Positions 1-9,059 of a stretch of 64,000 nt of DNA are shown here, piece by piece (positions within the stretch are counted from its first letter, which is position 1; every line of letters begins with the position of its first letter). The translations under genes and the position numbers were made by a program. Source of the DNA: Polyangium mundeleinium (lineage in GTDB: Bacteria > Myxococcota_A > Polyangia > Polyangiales > Polyangiaceae); the NCBI RefSeq assembly GCF_028369105.1, contig NZ_JAQNDO010000001.1, forward strand, positions 4,432,501 through 4,496,500. The letters are read 5' to 3'. Below the pieces are notes generated by a model. The model was not told the DNA's origin. It made no database searches and saw nothing but the letters and a program-made list of their open reading frames with translations.

Positions 1-65
1 ATCGGGTTGGTTGTCAACACCATCGTGTGTTCACCTGAAGCGTCATCCCCGCGACGTTCGGCGCC

Positions 66-383
66 GTGGACTTCGGCAAGGAAGTGCGGCGGCGACGAGA
101 GGCGCTGGGCCTGACCCTGGAGCAGCTCGCGGAGCGCGCAGGGCTCACGCCGAACTACATCGGGGGCATCGAGGCAGGTCGACGTGACCCCTCGCTGTCG
201 AGCATCCTCGGGCTTGCGAAGGGCCTGGGGGTGCCGCCGGGGGAGCTCGTGGGAGGCATCCACGACCTCGAGCCGGCCGCTATCGAGGCAGCACGGCTCT
301 TCCAAGGCGCGTCCGAGGACGTCCAGGATGCCGTTCTCCGCCTCTTGCGTGCGGTGACGCGGGGACGGCGGCGAAGCGGGTGA
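66..383 (+). CDS. XRE/Cro-family helix-turn-helix regulator
   Basis: Small DNA-binding regulator of 105 aa with a GTG start. Residues 4-60 form a classical HTH_XRE fold: a REALGLTLEQLAERAG helix-turn-helix, then NYIGGIEAGRRDPSLSS, and the GLAKGLGVPPGEL helix that closes the five-helix domain. The C-terminal third is short and Arg-rich and has no recognisable ligand domain. It stands alone on the plus strand, with about 490 bp of non-coding DNA before the IS21 element, so its target is unknown. Proteins of this size are typical repressors in mobile elements. The family assignment is firm; the role is inferred. Confidence 0.85.
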   Translation: MDFGKEVRRRREALGLTLEQLAERAGLTPNYIGGIEAGRRDPSLSSILGLAKGLGVPPGELVGGIHDLEPAAIEAARLFQGASEDVQDAVLRLLRAVTRGRRRSG

Positions 384-871
384 GCCGGGCCTGGGGCGGG
401 GCCTAGCGGGAGCCCGTCTGGCAACCATGGGGACCATCACCACGGTTGCTGCGGACTCCACCGCCGCTCAGGGCGTGGATGCGGCTCGGGGCGCGCGACG
501 AGTTGTCCTCGTCTACCGCCGCTCGCGCGACGACTCTTCTTCGCCGCGCGACGACTTTTCTTCGCCTCGCGCCAGGGAGGACTCGAGCTCCGACGCCAAG
601 GTATGGGGGGCGCGCTCTGGCCGTGAGCTGCGCCGATCCCTCAGCTCGCGCGCCGAGATGAACCGAGAGTTCGCCGCATGCCGGCGATCGAGCTCTTGCC
701 AGGAAGAAGTAGCCCAAGCCCGCGAGGCGAGCTCCCCTGGCGCTTGCAGCAGTAGCCAACGTTCGGCGGGCAGGGTTCTCGCCCGGGGGGTAGAGGTCGC
801 CGTTCCGACCCGGGTCCTGGGTATGATGAGCTCCCGCGCGCCAGGCGACTCTTCGCGCTGCGCATGCCTGC
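384..871. other. non-coding stretch with a short tandem repeat
   Basis: No convincing gene. The open frames here are low-complexity Ser/Arg-rich readings of GC-rich DNA without a plausible ribosome site or domain. The stretch holds a 21-bp tandem duplication (525-566) and ends in the CCTGC target duplicate of the IS21 element. Confidence 0.6.
525..566 (+). repeat. 21-bp direct tandem repeat, two copies
   Basis: Two adjacent 21-bp units (525-545 and 546-566) of the form GCGCGACGACTCTTCTTCGCC differ at one base. A third, more diverged copy lies at about 493-513. Function unknown; probably replication slippage. Confidence 0.6.
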
Positions 872-926
872 TGTCAAGCGACAGTAACTTCTGACCCCCT
901 CACGACAGTAAAACTGACCCCTCCCT
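872..926 (+). repeat. IS21 left terminal repeat region
   Basis: It begins TGTCAAGCGACAGTAACTTC and holds a second copy, GACAGTAAAACTGACCCCT, about 30 bp further in. It matches the reverse complement of 3037-3091 with one indel and few mismatches. Confidence 0.8.
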
Positions 927-944
927 GCGCATCGGCTCCAGGTC

Positions 945-1727
945 TCACTTCGCGGGAGAGACGCTCCCGCTGAGCAGTCCGGCCTTCTTCTTCTGCTTCA
1001 ACCGGTAACTCTCTCCCGAGAGCATCAGCGTGTGGCTGTGATGCAGCAGTCGGTCGAGGATCGCCGCGGCGAGCACCTCGTCGCCGAAGACCGTTCCCCA
1101 TTGCGTCACCACCTGGTTCGTCGTGATCAGCGTGCTGCTCCTCTCGTACCGCCTTGCGACGAGCTGAAAGAACAGATGCGCGCTTCGTCGCTCGAACGGC
1201 AGGTATCCGACCTCGTCGACGATGAGCAGCTTCGGCTTCGTGTAGAACAACAACCGCTCGGCGAGCTGTCCCTCGGTTTCTGCCCGCGAGAGCGCGGCCA
1301 GCAGCGCCGTGGCACTTGTGAACAGCACCGAGTGCCCCGCCTCCACGACGGCCCTCCCGAGGGCGATCGCCAAATGCGTTTTGCCGACCCCTGGCGGTCC
1401 GAAGATCAATACGTTTTCCGCCTGCGCGATGAAGCGTCCCATGGCCAGCTCTCGCACCAGCTTGTGATCCACCGACGGCTGGAACTTGAAGTCGAAGTCG
1501 TCCAGCGTCTTCACCGTGGGGAAGTGGGCGATCTGGATCCCCATGGCTATGCGCTTCCGTTGCTTCGACCCCACCTCCTCGCGCAGCAGATTGTCGAGGA
1601 AGTCGAGATACGTTGGCTCAGTGCGCGCGGCCTCCGCCAGGAGCGCGTCCAGCCGCTCTGCGACGTAGCCCAGGCGCAGCCGTGTCAGGCTCTCGAACAC
1701 GCGTGCGTGCACGAGGTCGGGGCTCAC
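945..1727 (-). CDS. istB: IS21 transposition helper ATPase IstB
   Basis: AAA+ ATPase (DnaC/DnaA-like) that assists the IstA transposase in target capture and strand transfer. The 260-residue protein starts at GTG 1727, overlaps the istA stop in GTGA, and has GAGGAGGTGG just upstream. It shows the Walker A motif FGPPGVGKTHLA, Walker B LLIVDEVGYLPF, sensor 1 LITTNQ, and the C-terminal LLHHSHTLMLSGESYRLK region typical of IstB. Length and motifs are complete. An upstream in-frame extension to 1835 exists, but it overlaps istA and has no family similarity. Confidence 0.93.
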   Translation of the reverse strand: MSPDLVHARVFESLTRLRLGYVAERLDALLAEAARTEPTYLDFLDNLLREEVGSKQRKRIAMGIQIAHFPTVKTLDDFDFKFQPSVDHKLVRELAMGRFIAQAENVLIFGPPGVGKTHLAIALGRAVVEAGHSVLFTSATALLAALSRAETEGQLAERLLFYTKPKLLIVDEVGYLPFERRSAHLFFQLVARRYERSSTLITTNQVVTQWGTVFGDEVLAAAILDRLLHHSHTLMLSGESYRLKQKKKAGLLSGSVSPAK

Positions 1728-3013
1728 GAGGCCACCTCCTCGAGCACGGCCGCGTAATCGGACAGGCGGCGCCCCAGGGCCTCCAGCGGACTCGGAGGCG
1801 GCGTGGAGGTCAAGGGCGCGGGCTGCATGCGCCATAGGCCCTCGTAGTGGGCCTTGTCGATGACGCGCGCGTGCAGCTCGAAGGACCGCTCGTGCCGCGC
1901 GACGAGCACGGCGCCGCAGTAGATGCGCACTTCGCGCTCGCCGAGCGCGACCTCGACGGTATCGCGCACGAGCCGATGCGGGACGCTGTAGCGGACCGTA
2001 TCGACGTCCACGAGCGCGTCATTGGCGACGCGTCTGCGCAGGCGCTGCTCACGAACGGGCACGGGGCGCGCCGGCAGCGGGCGCAAGGCGTGCCGCTCGT
2101 CGCGCTCGAAGCGCACGAACGGCGGCTCGTGCGTCGTGCCGTGGATACGCTGGTCGGCCTCGACCATCCAGGCCGCGAGGTGCGCCTCGAGCGCCTCGAA
2201 CGAGGCGAACTCGCGCTCGGCGAGGCCATTGCGCTTGACGTACTTCACCGCGGACTCGGTCTTGCCTTTGGTGCGCGCTCGGTAAGGTCCGCAGGCCCGC
2301 GGAAGGACGCCCCAGTCGCGGCAGAAGGCTGCGTACGCCGGGTGGAACGTCACCGTGCTCGTCTCGCGATCTCGACCGACGACCAGAGCGCGGGCATTGT
2401 CGCCGAGCAGCGTGCGCGGCACCCCGCCGAAGTGGCGAAACGCCGCGGCGATCCCCTCGCGCCAATCATCCTGGCGCTCGCTGAGAAACGCCTTGACAAA
2501 CAGACGCCGAGAATGGCAGAGGACCGACACGAGCAGGTGTACTCGTGTCGGCTTGCCTCCGATGCGGACCACCTTTTGACCAAAGTCGATCTGCATCTGT
2601 TGACCGGGGTCCGTCTCGAAGCGCACGCTCGCCGCGTCCGCGGCGAAGCGCTCGCGTCGCTGGTCGGCCACGGCGCGCTGCACCGTGCGCACGCTGGCCT
2701 CGACGCCGCGCTGCCGTAGCTCACGCGCGACGACGACGGCATTGGCGCCGGCGAGGCTCGTGTAGAGCTGCCAGGCCTCGGCGCGGCCATCGTCGTCGAG
2801 GCGGCGACGGCCCGGACGGACCTGCACCTCAGCCTCGGAACCACCCCGCAGGTACCGTCTTACCGTGTTGCGGGCCACCTCCAGCTCTCGCGCGATCCGC
2901 TTGGCGCCCCAGCCACGAGCGGCCAGATCGCGGATCTGCCGGATGATCTCCGGCTCCACCATGTCCTGCACCTCTGCTACCGGAGATGCCTTCTCCCAGA
3001 GTTTGTCCACCAT
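1724..3013 (-). CDS. istA: IS21-family transposase IstA
   Basis: DDE transposase of 429 aa. The N-terminal HTH (about residues 20-56, IRDLAARGWGAKRIARELEV then NTVRRYL) binds the terminal repeats. The RNase-H-like core shows QMQIDFGQ (first D), LLGDNARALV (second D) and RTKGKTESAVKYVKRNG (the E region), and is followed by the C-terminal beta-barrel-type domain. The start ATG 3013 has GGAGGAGGCGACGAGG before it; an internal ATG at 2962 is a possible alternative. The stop overlaps the istB start, as expected for translational coupling. No damage is seen. Confidence 0.93.
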   Translation of the reverse strand: MVDKLWEKASPVAEVQDMVEPEIIRQIRDLAARGWGAKRIARELEVARNTVRRYLRGGSEAEVQVRPGRRRLDDDGRAEAWQLYTSLAGANAVVVARELRQRGVEASVRTVQRAVADQRRERFAADAASVRFETDPGQQMQIDFGQKVVRIGGKPTRVHLLVSVLCHSRRLFVKAFLSERQDDWREGIAAAFRHFGGVPRTLLGDNARALVVGRDRETSTVTFHPAYAAFCRDWGVLPRACGPYRARTKGKTESAVKYVKRNGLAEREFASFEALEAHLAAWMVEADQRIHGTTHEPPFVRFERDERHALRPLPARPVPVREQRLRRRVANDALVDVDTVRYSVPHRLVRDTVEVALGEREVRIYCGAVLVARHERSFELHARVIDKAHYEGLWRMQPAPLTSTPPPSPLEALGRRLSDYAAVLEEVAS

Positions 3014-3036
3014 CCTCGTCGCCTCCTCCGACGAAC

Positions 3037-3091
3037 TGGGAGGGGGTCAGTTTTACTGTCGCCGGGGGGTCAGTTTTACTGACGCTCTACA
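3037..3091 (-). repeat. IS21 right terminal repeat region
   Basis: Read on the minus strand it begins TGTAGAGCGTCAGTAAAACT and is followed by GGCGACAGTAAAACTGACCC, the internal second copy. It lies just upstream of istA and so probably also holds its promoter. Confidence 0.8.
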
Positions 3092-3389
3092 CCTGCGCAC
3101 GAACTCGTCGCGATTTCGTACCCGTCGCGGGGCTAACCGTCGCGTTGATGCCGTCGCAGGCTCGCCAGCGGCGAGGAGTGTACATCCCTCGAGAACCGCG
3201 AGCAGCAAACTCAACGAGCTTTGCCGGGGCAGATAGGACGCAGAAACGCCGTCGGATATCAAGCGCCGCAAGACGAGCCCGGCGCGGTTGATATACCGCC
3301 TCAATCTGCGATCGAGGGCGCTTGTTTCGGTCGCCATTTGTGGGCCGGGGTGGTAGCATCACCCACTCTTCCATCGGACCCTCACCAGA
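3092..3389. other. intergenic region between IS21 and FAD oxidase gene
   Basis: About 300 bp without a supported gene; it must hold the promoter of the plus-strand FAD oxidase gene. No clear promoter or operator could be picked out. Confidence 0.5.
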
Positions 3390-6350
3390 ATGAGCGACAC
3401 CATGCCGACGCTGACCATAGAAACTGCCCGTGCCCTTGAATCGTCCTTCGAAGGTCGCATCACGTCTTCGCACGACGCTAACGACGAGTTCCGCAGCAAG
3501 CCCACGGTCCTCATACCCGAGTCGACCGTCGACGTGGAGCGGGCCCTGCGCTTGGCCCGAGCTGCTGATCGGCACGTGTTCGTCCGGAGCGGCCACAGCG
3601 TCTCGTCCACTGACGTGAGCAAATCGGCCGCCGCGATCGTGAGCATGGAGGCGTTTCGAGATATCGACGTCGGCGCGCAGCTGGTCACGGTCGGGGCGGC
3701 GGCGACGACGGCCGAAGTGGCCAAGAAGCTGGCCAACAAGAGCCTCTTCCTCCCGCTCGATGACAACCCGACGCAGAGCATTGTGTCGGCTGTGCTCAGC
3801 ATGGACGGGTCGCCCTTTCCTCGCAGCGGAGCCGGGCTCGACTCGCTCCGCGGCGCCGTCGCGGAGGCAGAGGTCGTACCGATCGACGGCGACGACGCGG
3901 GCATCGCCAAGATACTCCGCAATGACGAGCTTCGCGACCTCTGGGCCGGCAGCCGCCGCGGGGTCATTACAAGGCTCGTCTTCGACGCCGCCGCCTGGAA
4001 AACGGACGAGTCCGAGCGCTGGATGCAGTTTTGGATGACGCCCTACGACCCGAGCGCCTTCGCCACCCTGTGCGACGCTCTTTTCCGCCCTGGCGGCAGC
4101 GCGGTTCCCAAGCACGTCGACCTGACCGTCCGCGTGACGTCGGCCGCGTTCTCAATGAAGCTGGTCATCCTCCGCATCACGGGTCACGGTGACGCCGACA
4201 GGAAAGCGGCCGAGGCTGCCGTCCAGGATGCCCTCGACCGCGGAAAGTGCGTTGTCCTCGCCTCCGAGTGGGTGGCCGGCCCCGGCTCCAGCATCGCCGC
4301 CTGGGTGACGACGGGCGCGGGCAGTGCGCGCGCGCAGGGCGATGTCCAAACGCGGTTTGGCAGCAATGCAGCGCCTCGGCCGTTTGCCGGGTTCCGGCAG
4401 GAGTTTCTCGAGGCCGTCGACTTCGCCATCGGCGTCGACGCCGCCACCGGCCGCGAGCGTGCCCCCGGTATCGAGGCTTGGGCCGAGCTTCAACTCGCGC
4501 TGGGCGTCGAGGTAATGGCCCGCGCGCAAATTGCCGACGCAACGGCCGAGTCGAAAGTGGCGCTGGAGGCACAGCGGCGCATGGCTCGGGCCGTTCCCGC
4601 CGACAACGCCTCGCCAACAGCCGCAGTCGCGCCTCGAGCGCTGCTTCGGCACGCCCCGGCCAGGGCCGCCCTGCGCGGCGTCGAGGTCTTGCCTGGATTC
4701 ACGCCGACGCCTGACTTCAACCTGTCGCCGAGTAACCGAGTCGGCAGCGGCAAAATCCCTGATTTTGAGGGCGACGTACTTGATAAGTCAGACGGCAAGA
4801 AGGCCTACCGCGACGCGGTCAAGCAGTACGCTGTCTTCTCGTACCCGTCACAGGTAGTGGAATCCCGCATGAGGCCGCGGCTCGTAGCCGAGCCAAAGCA
4901 CGCCATGGACGTGGTAAGGGCCGTCGCTTTCGCCGCGAAGCACGGCCTCAAAATCGTGGCCAGGTCCGGCGGACACCAGTATTGCGGCCTCTCGTCGGGC
5001 GGCGACAACACCGTGGTCCTAGACATGAAGCTGTTTACGAAGATCGCGTTCTCACCGGACACAGACACCCCAACCCAGGTCACCGTGGGCCCGGGCGTAC
5101 GGCTGCGCGACTTGTCGACTAGGCTGCGGGAAAAGGGCGTCGTCCTGCCGCATGGCGAGTGCCCGCTCGTGAACATCGGCGGCCACGTGCAAACAGGCGG
5201 CATCGGTCACCAACTCCGCAGTCTCGGCGCGACGTTGGACTGGGTTCGCTCGTTCAAGATGGTGACTCGCAATCCGCAATCAGGAGCCGACGTGTACGAG
5301 GAGCGCGAATTCACGATGCCGCAAGCCGAGGACGCCGACGCGCCGACGGACGGCGACGTGTTCAAGGCCGTGCTCGGCGGCGGCCCGGGCAGTTGGGGTG
5401 TCGTGACGGAGATCACCTTCGACCTGGTGCCCGACAGCAAGTTCCCCGCCTCGCACGGTGATTCTCGCACGTACCTGTACAACAAGGCTGGCTTCCGCGC
5501 CGCCATGGAGCAGCTCCGGCTGTGGGCGGCGCGGGCCGCGGCAGACGAACTGCCGGCGGGCATGGACCTCTTTCTCACGGTCCTTTCGGGCGAGCTCAGC
5601 CTGTTCCGGCCCGACGCGCTCCTACGGCCGTCCGTATTGGTCGTGGAGACCATGTGCAGGGACGAGGCTGGCGTGCAGGAGATCCGTGCTGTCGTGAGCG
5701 CGGTCCAGAAAGCCCTGCCCATCGGCTCCGGCGTCGCGGCGGATATTGCCGGTATTCTGGCCCACACAGTCAACGGCCGGGAGAAGCTCTCTGTCATTGC
5801 CGACGTCGGCGTCCGCCGTATCGGTCCGTTCGGCCTGCCAGCGAGCGGCCGCGAGTTCGACCTACCGTACAAGAAGTCGCTCTACATCACGAAGACGCCG
5901 TTCTCGAAGGCGTTTTGTGACCGCTTCGTCGACCTCGTCGATAGGGTCAACGGCCAAAAGGGCGTGGAGGTGGTGTTCCAGGCCGTCGTTGGCGGCGGCG
6001 AGTTCGGTAGCAACGGGCAGAGGACGACACACATGCAGCGGCGCGATGCCCTCGTACAGCTCGTTTTTGACGTGTTTTACGAGCCCGGGCACCAGGCCGA
6101 GGCCGAGGAATTCCAGACCGCGATGAAGGCCTTGCTGCCGGAGTTCAGCGGCGGCGAGAGCCTGCGCATGTTCTGGGGCACTTTCGAGGACGTGGACACA
6201 AACGGCAAGGAACTCGACATGAGCCGAAACAACGTCCAAAATTTCTACTACGACTCCAAGACCGCGTACGAGCGGTTGCAGCAGATAAAAAAATACATTG
6301 ACCCCGGGGACATCTTCCACACTTCCTTCACCGTACAGTTGCCTGGTTAA
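3390..6350 (+). CDS. tandem FAD-linked (PCMH/BBE-type) oxidoreductase fusion
   Basis: Protein of 986 aa that seems to hold two vanillyl-alcohol-oxidase-type FAD modules. The C-terminal half (about 460-986) is a standard berberine-bridge-like oxidase: RSGGHQYCGLSSGG with His529, then HGECPLVNIGGHVQTGGIG with Cys591 at the site used for bicovalent FAD linkage, GGGPGSWGVVTEITF, and a C-terminal NFYYDSKTAYERLQQIKKYIDPG BBE motif (here cited in part). The N-terminal half (1-~400) repeats the fold weakly: FVRSGHSVSS has a His (69) but the Cys position is lost and the glycine motifs are poor. The N half may be a non-catalytic partner. No signal peptide. Substrate unknown. Downstream is a hairpin-rich convergent intergenic region. 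Confidence 0.8.
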   Translation: MSDTMPTLTIETARALESSFEGRITSSHDANDEFRSKPTVLIPESTVDVERALRLARAADRHVFVRSGHSVSSTDVSKSAAAIVSMEAFRDIDVGAQLVTVGAAATTAEVAKKLANKSLFLPLDDNPTQSIVSAVLSMDGSPFPRSGAGLDSLRGAVAEAEVVPIDGDDAGIAKILRNDELRDLWAGSRRGVITRLVFDAAAWKTDESERWMQFWMTPYDPSAFATLCDALFRPGGSAVPKHVDLTVRVTSAAFSMKLVILRITGHGDADRKAAEAAVQDALDRGKCVVLASEWVAGPGSSIAAWVTTGAGSARAQGDVQTRFGSNAAPRPFAGFRQEFLEAVDFAIGVDAATGRERAPGIEAWAELQLALGVEVMARAQIADATAESKVALEAQRRMARAVPADNASPTAAVAPRALLRHAPARAALRGVEVLPGFTPTPDFNLSPSNRVGSGKIPDFEGDVLDKSDGKKAYRDAVKQYAVFSYPSQVVESRMRPRLVAEPKHAMDVVRAVAFAAKHGLKIVARSGGHQYCGLSSGGDNTVVLDMKLFTKIAFSPDTDTPTQVTVGPGVRLRDLSTRLREKGVVLPHGECPLVNIGGHVQTGGIGHQLRSLGATLDWVRSFKMVTRNPQSGADVYEEREFTMPQAEDADAPTDGDVFKAVLGGGPGSWGVVTEITFDLVPDSKFPASHGDSRTYLYNKAGFRAAMEQLRLWAARAAADELPAGMDLFLTVLSGELSLFRPDALLRPSVLVVETMCRDEAGVQEIRAVVSAVQKALPIGSGVAADIAGILAHTVNGREKLSVIADVGVRRIGPFGLPASGREFDLPYKKSLYITKTPFSKAFCDRFVDLVDRVNGQKGVEVVFQAVVGGGEFGSNGQRTTHMQRRDALVQLVFDVFYEPGHQAEAEEFQTAMKALLPEFSGGESLRMFWGTFEDVDTNGKELDMSRNNVQNFYYDSKTAYERLQQIKKYIDPGDIFHTSFTVQLPG

Positions 6351-6391
6351 CACTAGTGTTAGGGCGGTGCAGCCCCCCAACGCTGCACCGC
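6348..6391. terminator. palindrome plus hairpin between convergent genes
   Basis: A perfect 14-bp palindrome TAACACTAGTGTTA overlaps the stop codon (6348-6361). A perfect 10-bp stem follows (GCGGTGCAGC at 6364-6373 with GCTGCACCGC at 6382-6391, 8-nt loop). There is no long T run, but the position between convergent genes fits a bidirectional terminator. Confidence 0.5.
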
Positions 6392-6405
6392 GCCGTTGTT
6401 CTGGT

Positions 6406-6879
6406 TCAGGCCGCCGTCGCCGCGCCGTCGCCCTGCATGTTGTCCTCGTCGACCTGCGCCTCCTCGGAGACCAGCACGGACTCATGCCGCCGGTCCTCGA
6501 TAAAGAGCTCCAGTCCGAGGTGCACCTTGATCAGGTTGGCCGTGAGGATGACGCTCGCGGCGTTCTTCGCGATCCTGCCGTTCACCACGGCGCGCCCCTC
6601 CCAGCGCAAGCTCGCGCGGGACCAGTTAAGCATACCGAGGCCCGCCAGGACGCTCTTCCAATCCTCGCGCCGCTCCCGCAGCAGCGCGTTACCGGCCCGG
6701 CCGAGGGCCTCGAGCGTGACTGCGTGCCCGTGCACGTACTTCTCCCGCAGCTCGGCCGCCCGGACCTTGCCGAGGCCGACCTCGTGCCAGAGCGGCATGA
6801 CGCGCGTCACCTCGGTCCAGAACTCGACGGCGCTCTTCCCACCCGACCGCACCCGGGAATGAGGGCGGACAACGATCAT
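6406..6879 (-). pseudogene. C-terminal remnant of a DndB/DGQHR-type protein
   Basis: The 157-residue reading from ATG 6879 ends in a block that matches what I know of the C-terminus of DndB-like DGQHR proteins: a W-S-R element (LNWSRASLRWEGRAVVNGRI), then an Asn/Lys-rich turn and VILTANLIKVHLGLEL. Full-length family members are about 350-400 aa, with the DGQHR motif in the N-terminal half; that half is absent. DndB proteins regulate or accompany phosphorothioate DNA modification, but no other dnd gene is present. I read it as a gene fragment. It could still be expressed as a small protein; the family assignment is from motif memory. Confidence 0.55.
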
Positions 6880-7169
6880 CCAGGACGTAGAATTTGCGCC
6901 CGATAGTCGCTGTGGAGACCTACCCGGAAAGGCTGCGGGCGGGGACAACATCCATGAGAACAGGCGCGAGCCTGTCCGTCCGCCCAACGATCGGGTTGAG
7001 CCTCCGAAGGCTGGCTGGCGAGGGGCGCTGAGGTCGCCGCATGAGGCCGCGAGTGAACGTAGAGGCTGGGCCGCAGCAGAAATCTCGTGAGGTCCCTTGA
7101 CAGGTAATTCGGGGAACTTATGGACTCCTAAAGGTATCACCTGAGCACTCGATACCTTGGAGGGTTCGC

Positions 7170-7466
7170 ATGATCCGTTATCGTCCGGTTCTTGCTGCCG
7201 CTTCTGTACTTGCGTTCAGCGGTTTCGCGTGGGCGGCCTTTTCGCCGAACGTGTATTCGCCAGACGTCGTCGAGATCGCTCCCGGAGAGAAATGCCAAAA
7301 GGAACCAGGGAAGCTTAAGTGTCGCTGGGGTGGTCCCTGTGTTCAGGTCGGAAACGCCTGCCATAGCTGTATTGCGGGGACACTGTACCACCCCAGTCTC
7401 GGCTGCTACACGTGCCCCCAGGGTACGACATTGTGGCAGAAGGGCAACGCCTGGGTTTGCGAGTGA
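7170..7466 (+). CDS. small secreted Cys-rich protein
   Basis: 98-aa protein with a clear Sec signal peptide: MIRYRPVLAAASVLAFSGFA and a cleavage site near WAAF. The mature part has eight cysteines, several in short spacings (CxxC-like CHSC and CYTC), suggesting a small disulphide-linked domain outside the cytoplasm. An upstream GGAGGGTTCGC precedes ATG 7170. The next gene, 92 bp on, is also a secreted protein on the same strand, so they may be co-transcribed. I recognise no family. Confidence 0.7.
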   Translation: MIRYRPVLAAASVLAFSGFAWAAFSPNVYSPDVVEIAPGEKCQKEPGKLKCRWGGPCVQVGNACHSCIAGTLYHPSLGCYTCPQGTTLWQKGNAWVCE

Positions 7467-7558
7467 ATTGCCCGCCCACATAGTACTAACACTGTAGGGG
7501 CACGTGGCCTACCCGGGGGGACTCCCAATGCCCCGAGCAGGGGCTCGGCGATCGAAAT

Positions 7559-8677
7559 ATGCACGCATTCCTTTCGACTCTGCTTGCCATTTGGATACTT
7601 CTTTGGTGCAGGGCAACTGGAGCCTATTGCACCGAAGATGTCAAGGCACCAGCAAGGGCCACGCTTGTAGCCATGGCTGCCGCCACAGGCGATCAGTCGG
7701 CTCAAATCACGGTCGGGCCTGGGGGGCCTCTCTACATCCGCGTGCGCAATTCTGGCGGCATCGCCGTCCCAGTGGGGGTGTACGTCCACAAGCCGGGGGC
7801 GCCTCTGCTCACGAGCGCGTGCGCAAAAGCAACACTGCTTGACACCAGCCAAGAGTACTGGGTGGAAGCGATGCACACGGGTGACGCTTTGCCGGCGCGC
7901 GTGGTGGATGTTTTGCCTAGTCCTGTAAAGGGGGCGGAGGTGGACATCGCAGTGTTTCAGATGTCAAAGGCTCCAACTTCCTTACCATCGACGGTTTCTG
8001 ACCAGATCACGATTTGGCTTCGAGCGTTCATTCCCAGCGCGATAGCTTCGAACCCTGGCTACGTTCGGTCCGTGCCGGGACATCCTGGTCAGACGATGAT
8101 CCCAGGGCCCGCAGTTGATGCGACTAAACGGCTGCCGACCGGCGCCGCAGGTGATTGCTTCCTCACTGATGGCCGTGGCTTTAGTTCGCAGGCAAGCAGC
8201 GCGTCCAAGGTCGAAACCGAATTCCAAGTATTGATCGACCAAGGCCGCGTTTCGATTCAACCGTCCGACGCTGGGCTTGTCCACAAGGCAGGGGTTTCCA
8301 CGAGAGTCAGTTGTACCACTGGAACAACTGTCGGCGACCCGAAGCCGGGGACCTTTGGCGTGCGAGCACTCGGGGTGCCGGCGGTAGCCGACGGGAAGAT
8401 CCAGATCGCCGGTCAAGTAGGCATCAAGAACCCGCATCTGCCTGCGCCGTGGATCGACTACTCATTTGATTTCATCTACGACACTCAAGCCAATGTGTTA
8501 ACTTACTCAGTCGTAGCCGGTCGTTTCCCCGCATTCGAGGTATATGCGGTCCGGGGGAAAAACGGGCCGCCGATCACGATCCTCCAGGTTGAGCCCCAAT
8601 CAACTTCCGCCTGGGGGCTGATCGACGGCGGCCTGGGACTAAGCACGGACCGATATACCGGCACAAAGCAGCTCTGA
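7559..8677 (+). CDS. hypothetical secreted protein
   Basis: 372 aa with an N-terminal hydrophobic segment (AFLSTLLAIWILLW) that can serve as a signal peptide or anchor. Residues ~45-75 (ITVGPGGPLYIRVRNSGGIA) look like a beta-rich domain. The central block with TKRLPTGAAGDCFLTDGRGF, followed by two alternating polar/hydrophobic strands, resembles secreted proteins of unknown function that are common in myxobacteria (possibly DUF3238-like; not certain). Only few cysteines. Its function cannot be named. It sits downstream of the small Cys-rich secreted protein, with the same orientation. Confidence 0.6.
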   Translation: MHAFLSTLLAIWILLWCRATGAYCTEDVKAPARATLVAMAAATGDQSAQITVGPGGPLYIRVRNSGGIAVPVGVYVHKPGAPLLTSACAKATLLDTSQEYWVEAMHTGDALPARVVDVLPSPVKGAEVDIAVFQMSKAPTSLPSTVSDQITIWLRAFIPSAIASNPGYVRSVPGHPGQTMIPGPAVDATKRLPTGAAGDCFLTDGRGFSSQASSASKVETEFQVLIDQGRVSIQPSDAGLVHKAGVSTRVSCTTGTTVGDPKPGTFGVRALGVPAVADGKIQIAGQVGIKNPHLPAPWIDYSFDFIYDTQANVLTYSVVAGRFPAFEVYAVRGKNGPPITILQVEPQSTSAWGLIDGGLGLSTDRYTGTKQL

Positions 8678-9059
8678 GCCCAGCGCTGGAGCCCCCGGAC
8701 CGCGGCCGTTGCCCGCCATGAACGCACGCGGTCCGGACCTGTGGTACGTACGTCCCACCCTTTATGCGAGCCACGTGCCTCGTGTTCTTTCAGGACCGCC
8801 ATGGCCTGCTCTTCCATGCTTAAGGTGTCCCGAACGAAGGCCGGAGCCGTTGTCCCCTCCTTGGCCGCCCCGGCAGGTCATGGTCTTGAGGTCACTCAAC
8901 CCTGAAAACGTGCTGCAGTACTCGATGATCGTTCAGGCAAGGGGGTACTGCAGGTGGGATCTGCGTGTTCTCGGCGTGTAGGCGACGGGAAAAAGCGGCG
9001 AGGGCGGCGCGCGTCAGAAGTCCTGCGAGTTGCCTCGGCGACTCCGACGACGCGTTGGT
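8678..9059. other. intergenic region, nothing recognised
   Basis: About 380 bp between convergent genes, with no supported gene or RNA. It is the downstream end of the long minus-strand backbone block. Confidence 0.5.

Larger units (their letters stand above)
872..3091 (-). mobile_element. IS21-family insertion sequence, complete, 2,220 bp, 5-bp target duplication
   Basis: The element contains istA and istB in the usual overlapping order, flanked by related ends that start with TGT and finish with ACA. Each end carries two copies of a CAGTAA-x-CTGACCCC motif, as is usual for the multiple terminal repeats of IS21 elements. Immediately outside both ends lies CCTGC (867-871 and 3092-3096), which is the expected short target duplication. 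With the IS removed the flanks join as GCATGCCTGCGCACG. All parts are intact, so it may be active and recent. Confidence 0.9.

Noticed and set aside
427..894. Open frame of 155 codons on the plus strand before the IS21 element
   Set aside because: Ser/Arg-rich low complexity, no domain, overlaps the IS left end and a tandem repeat.
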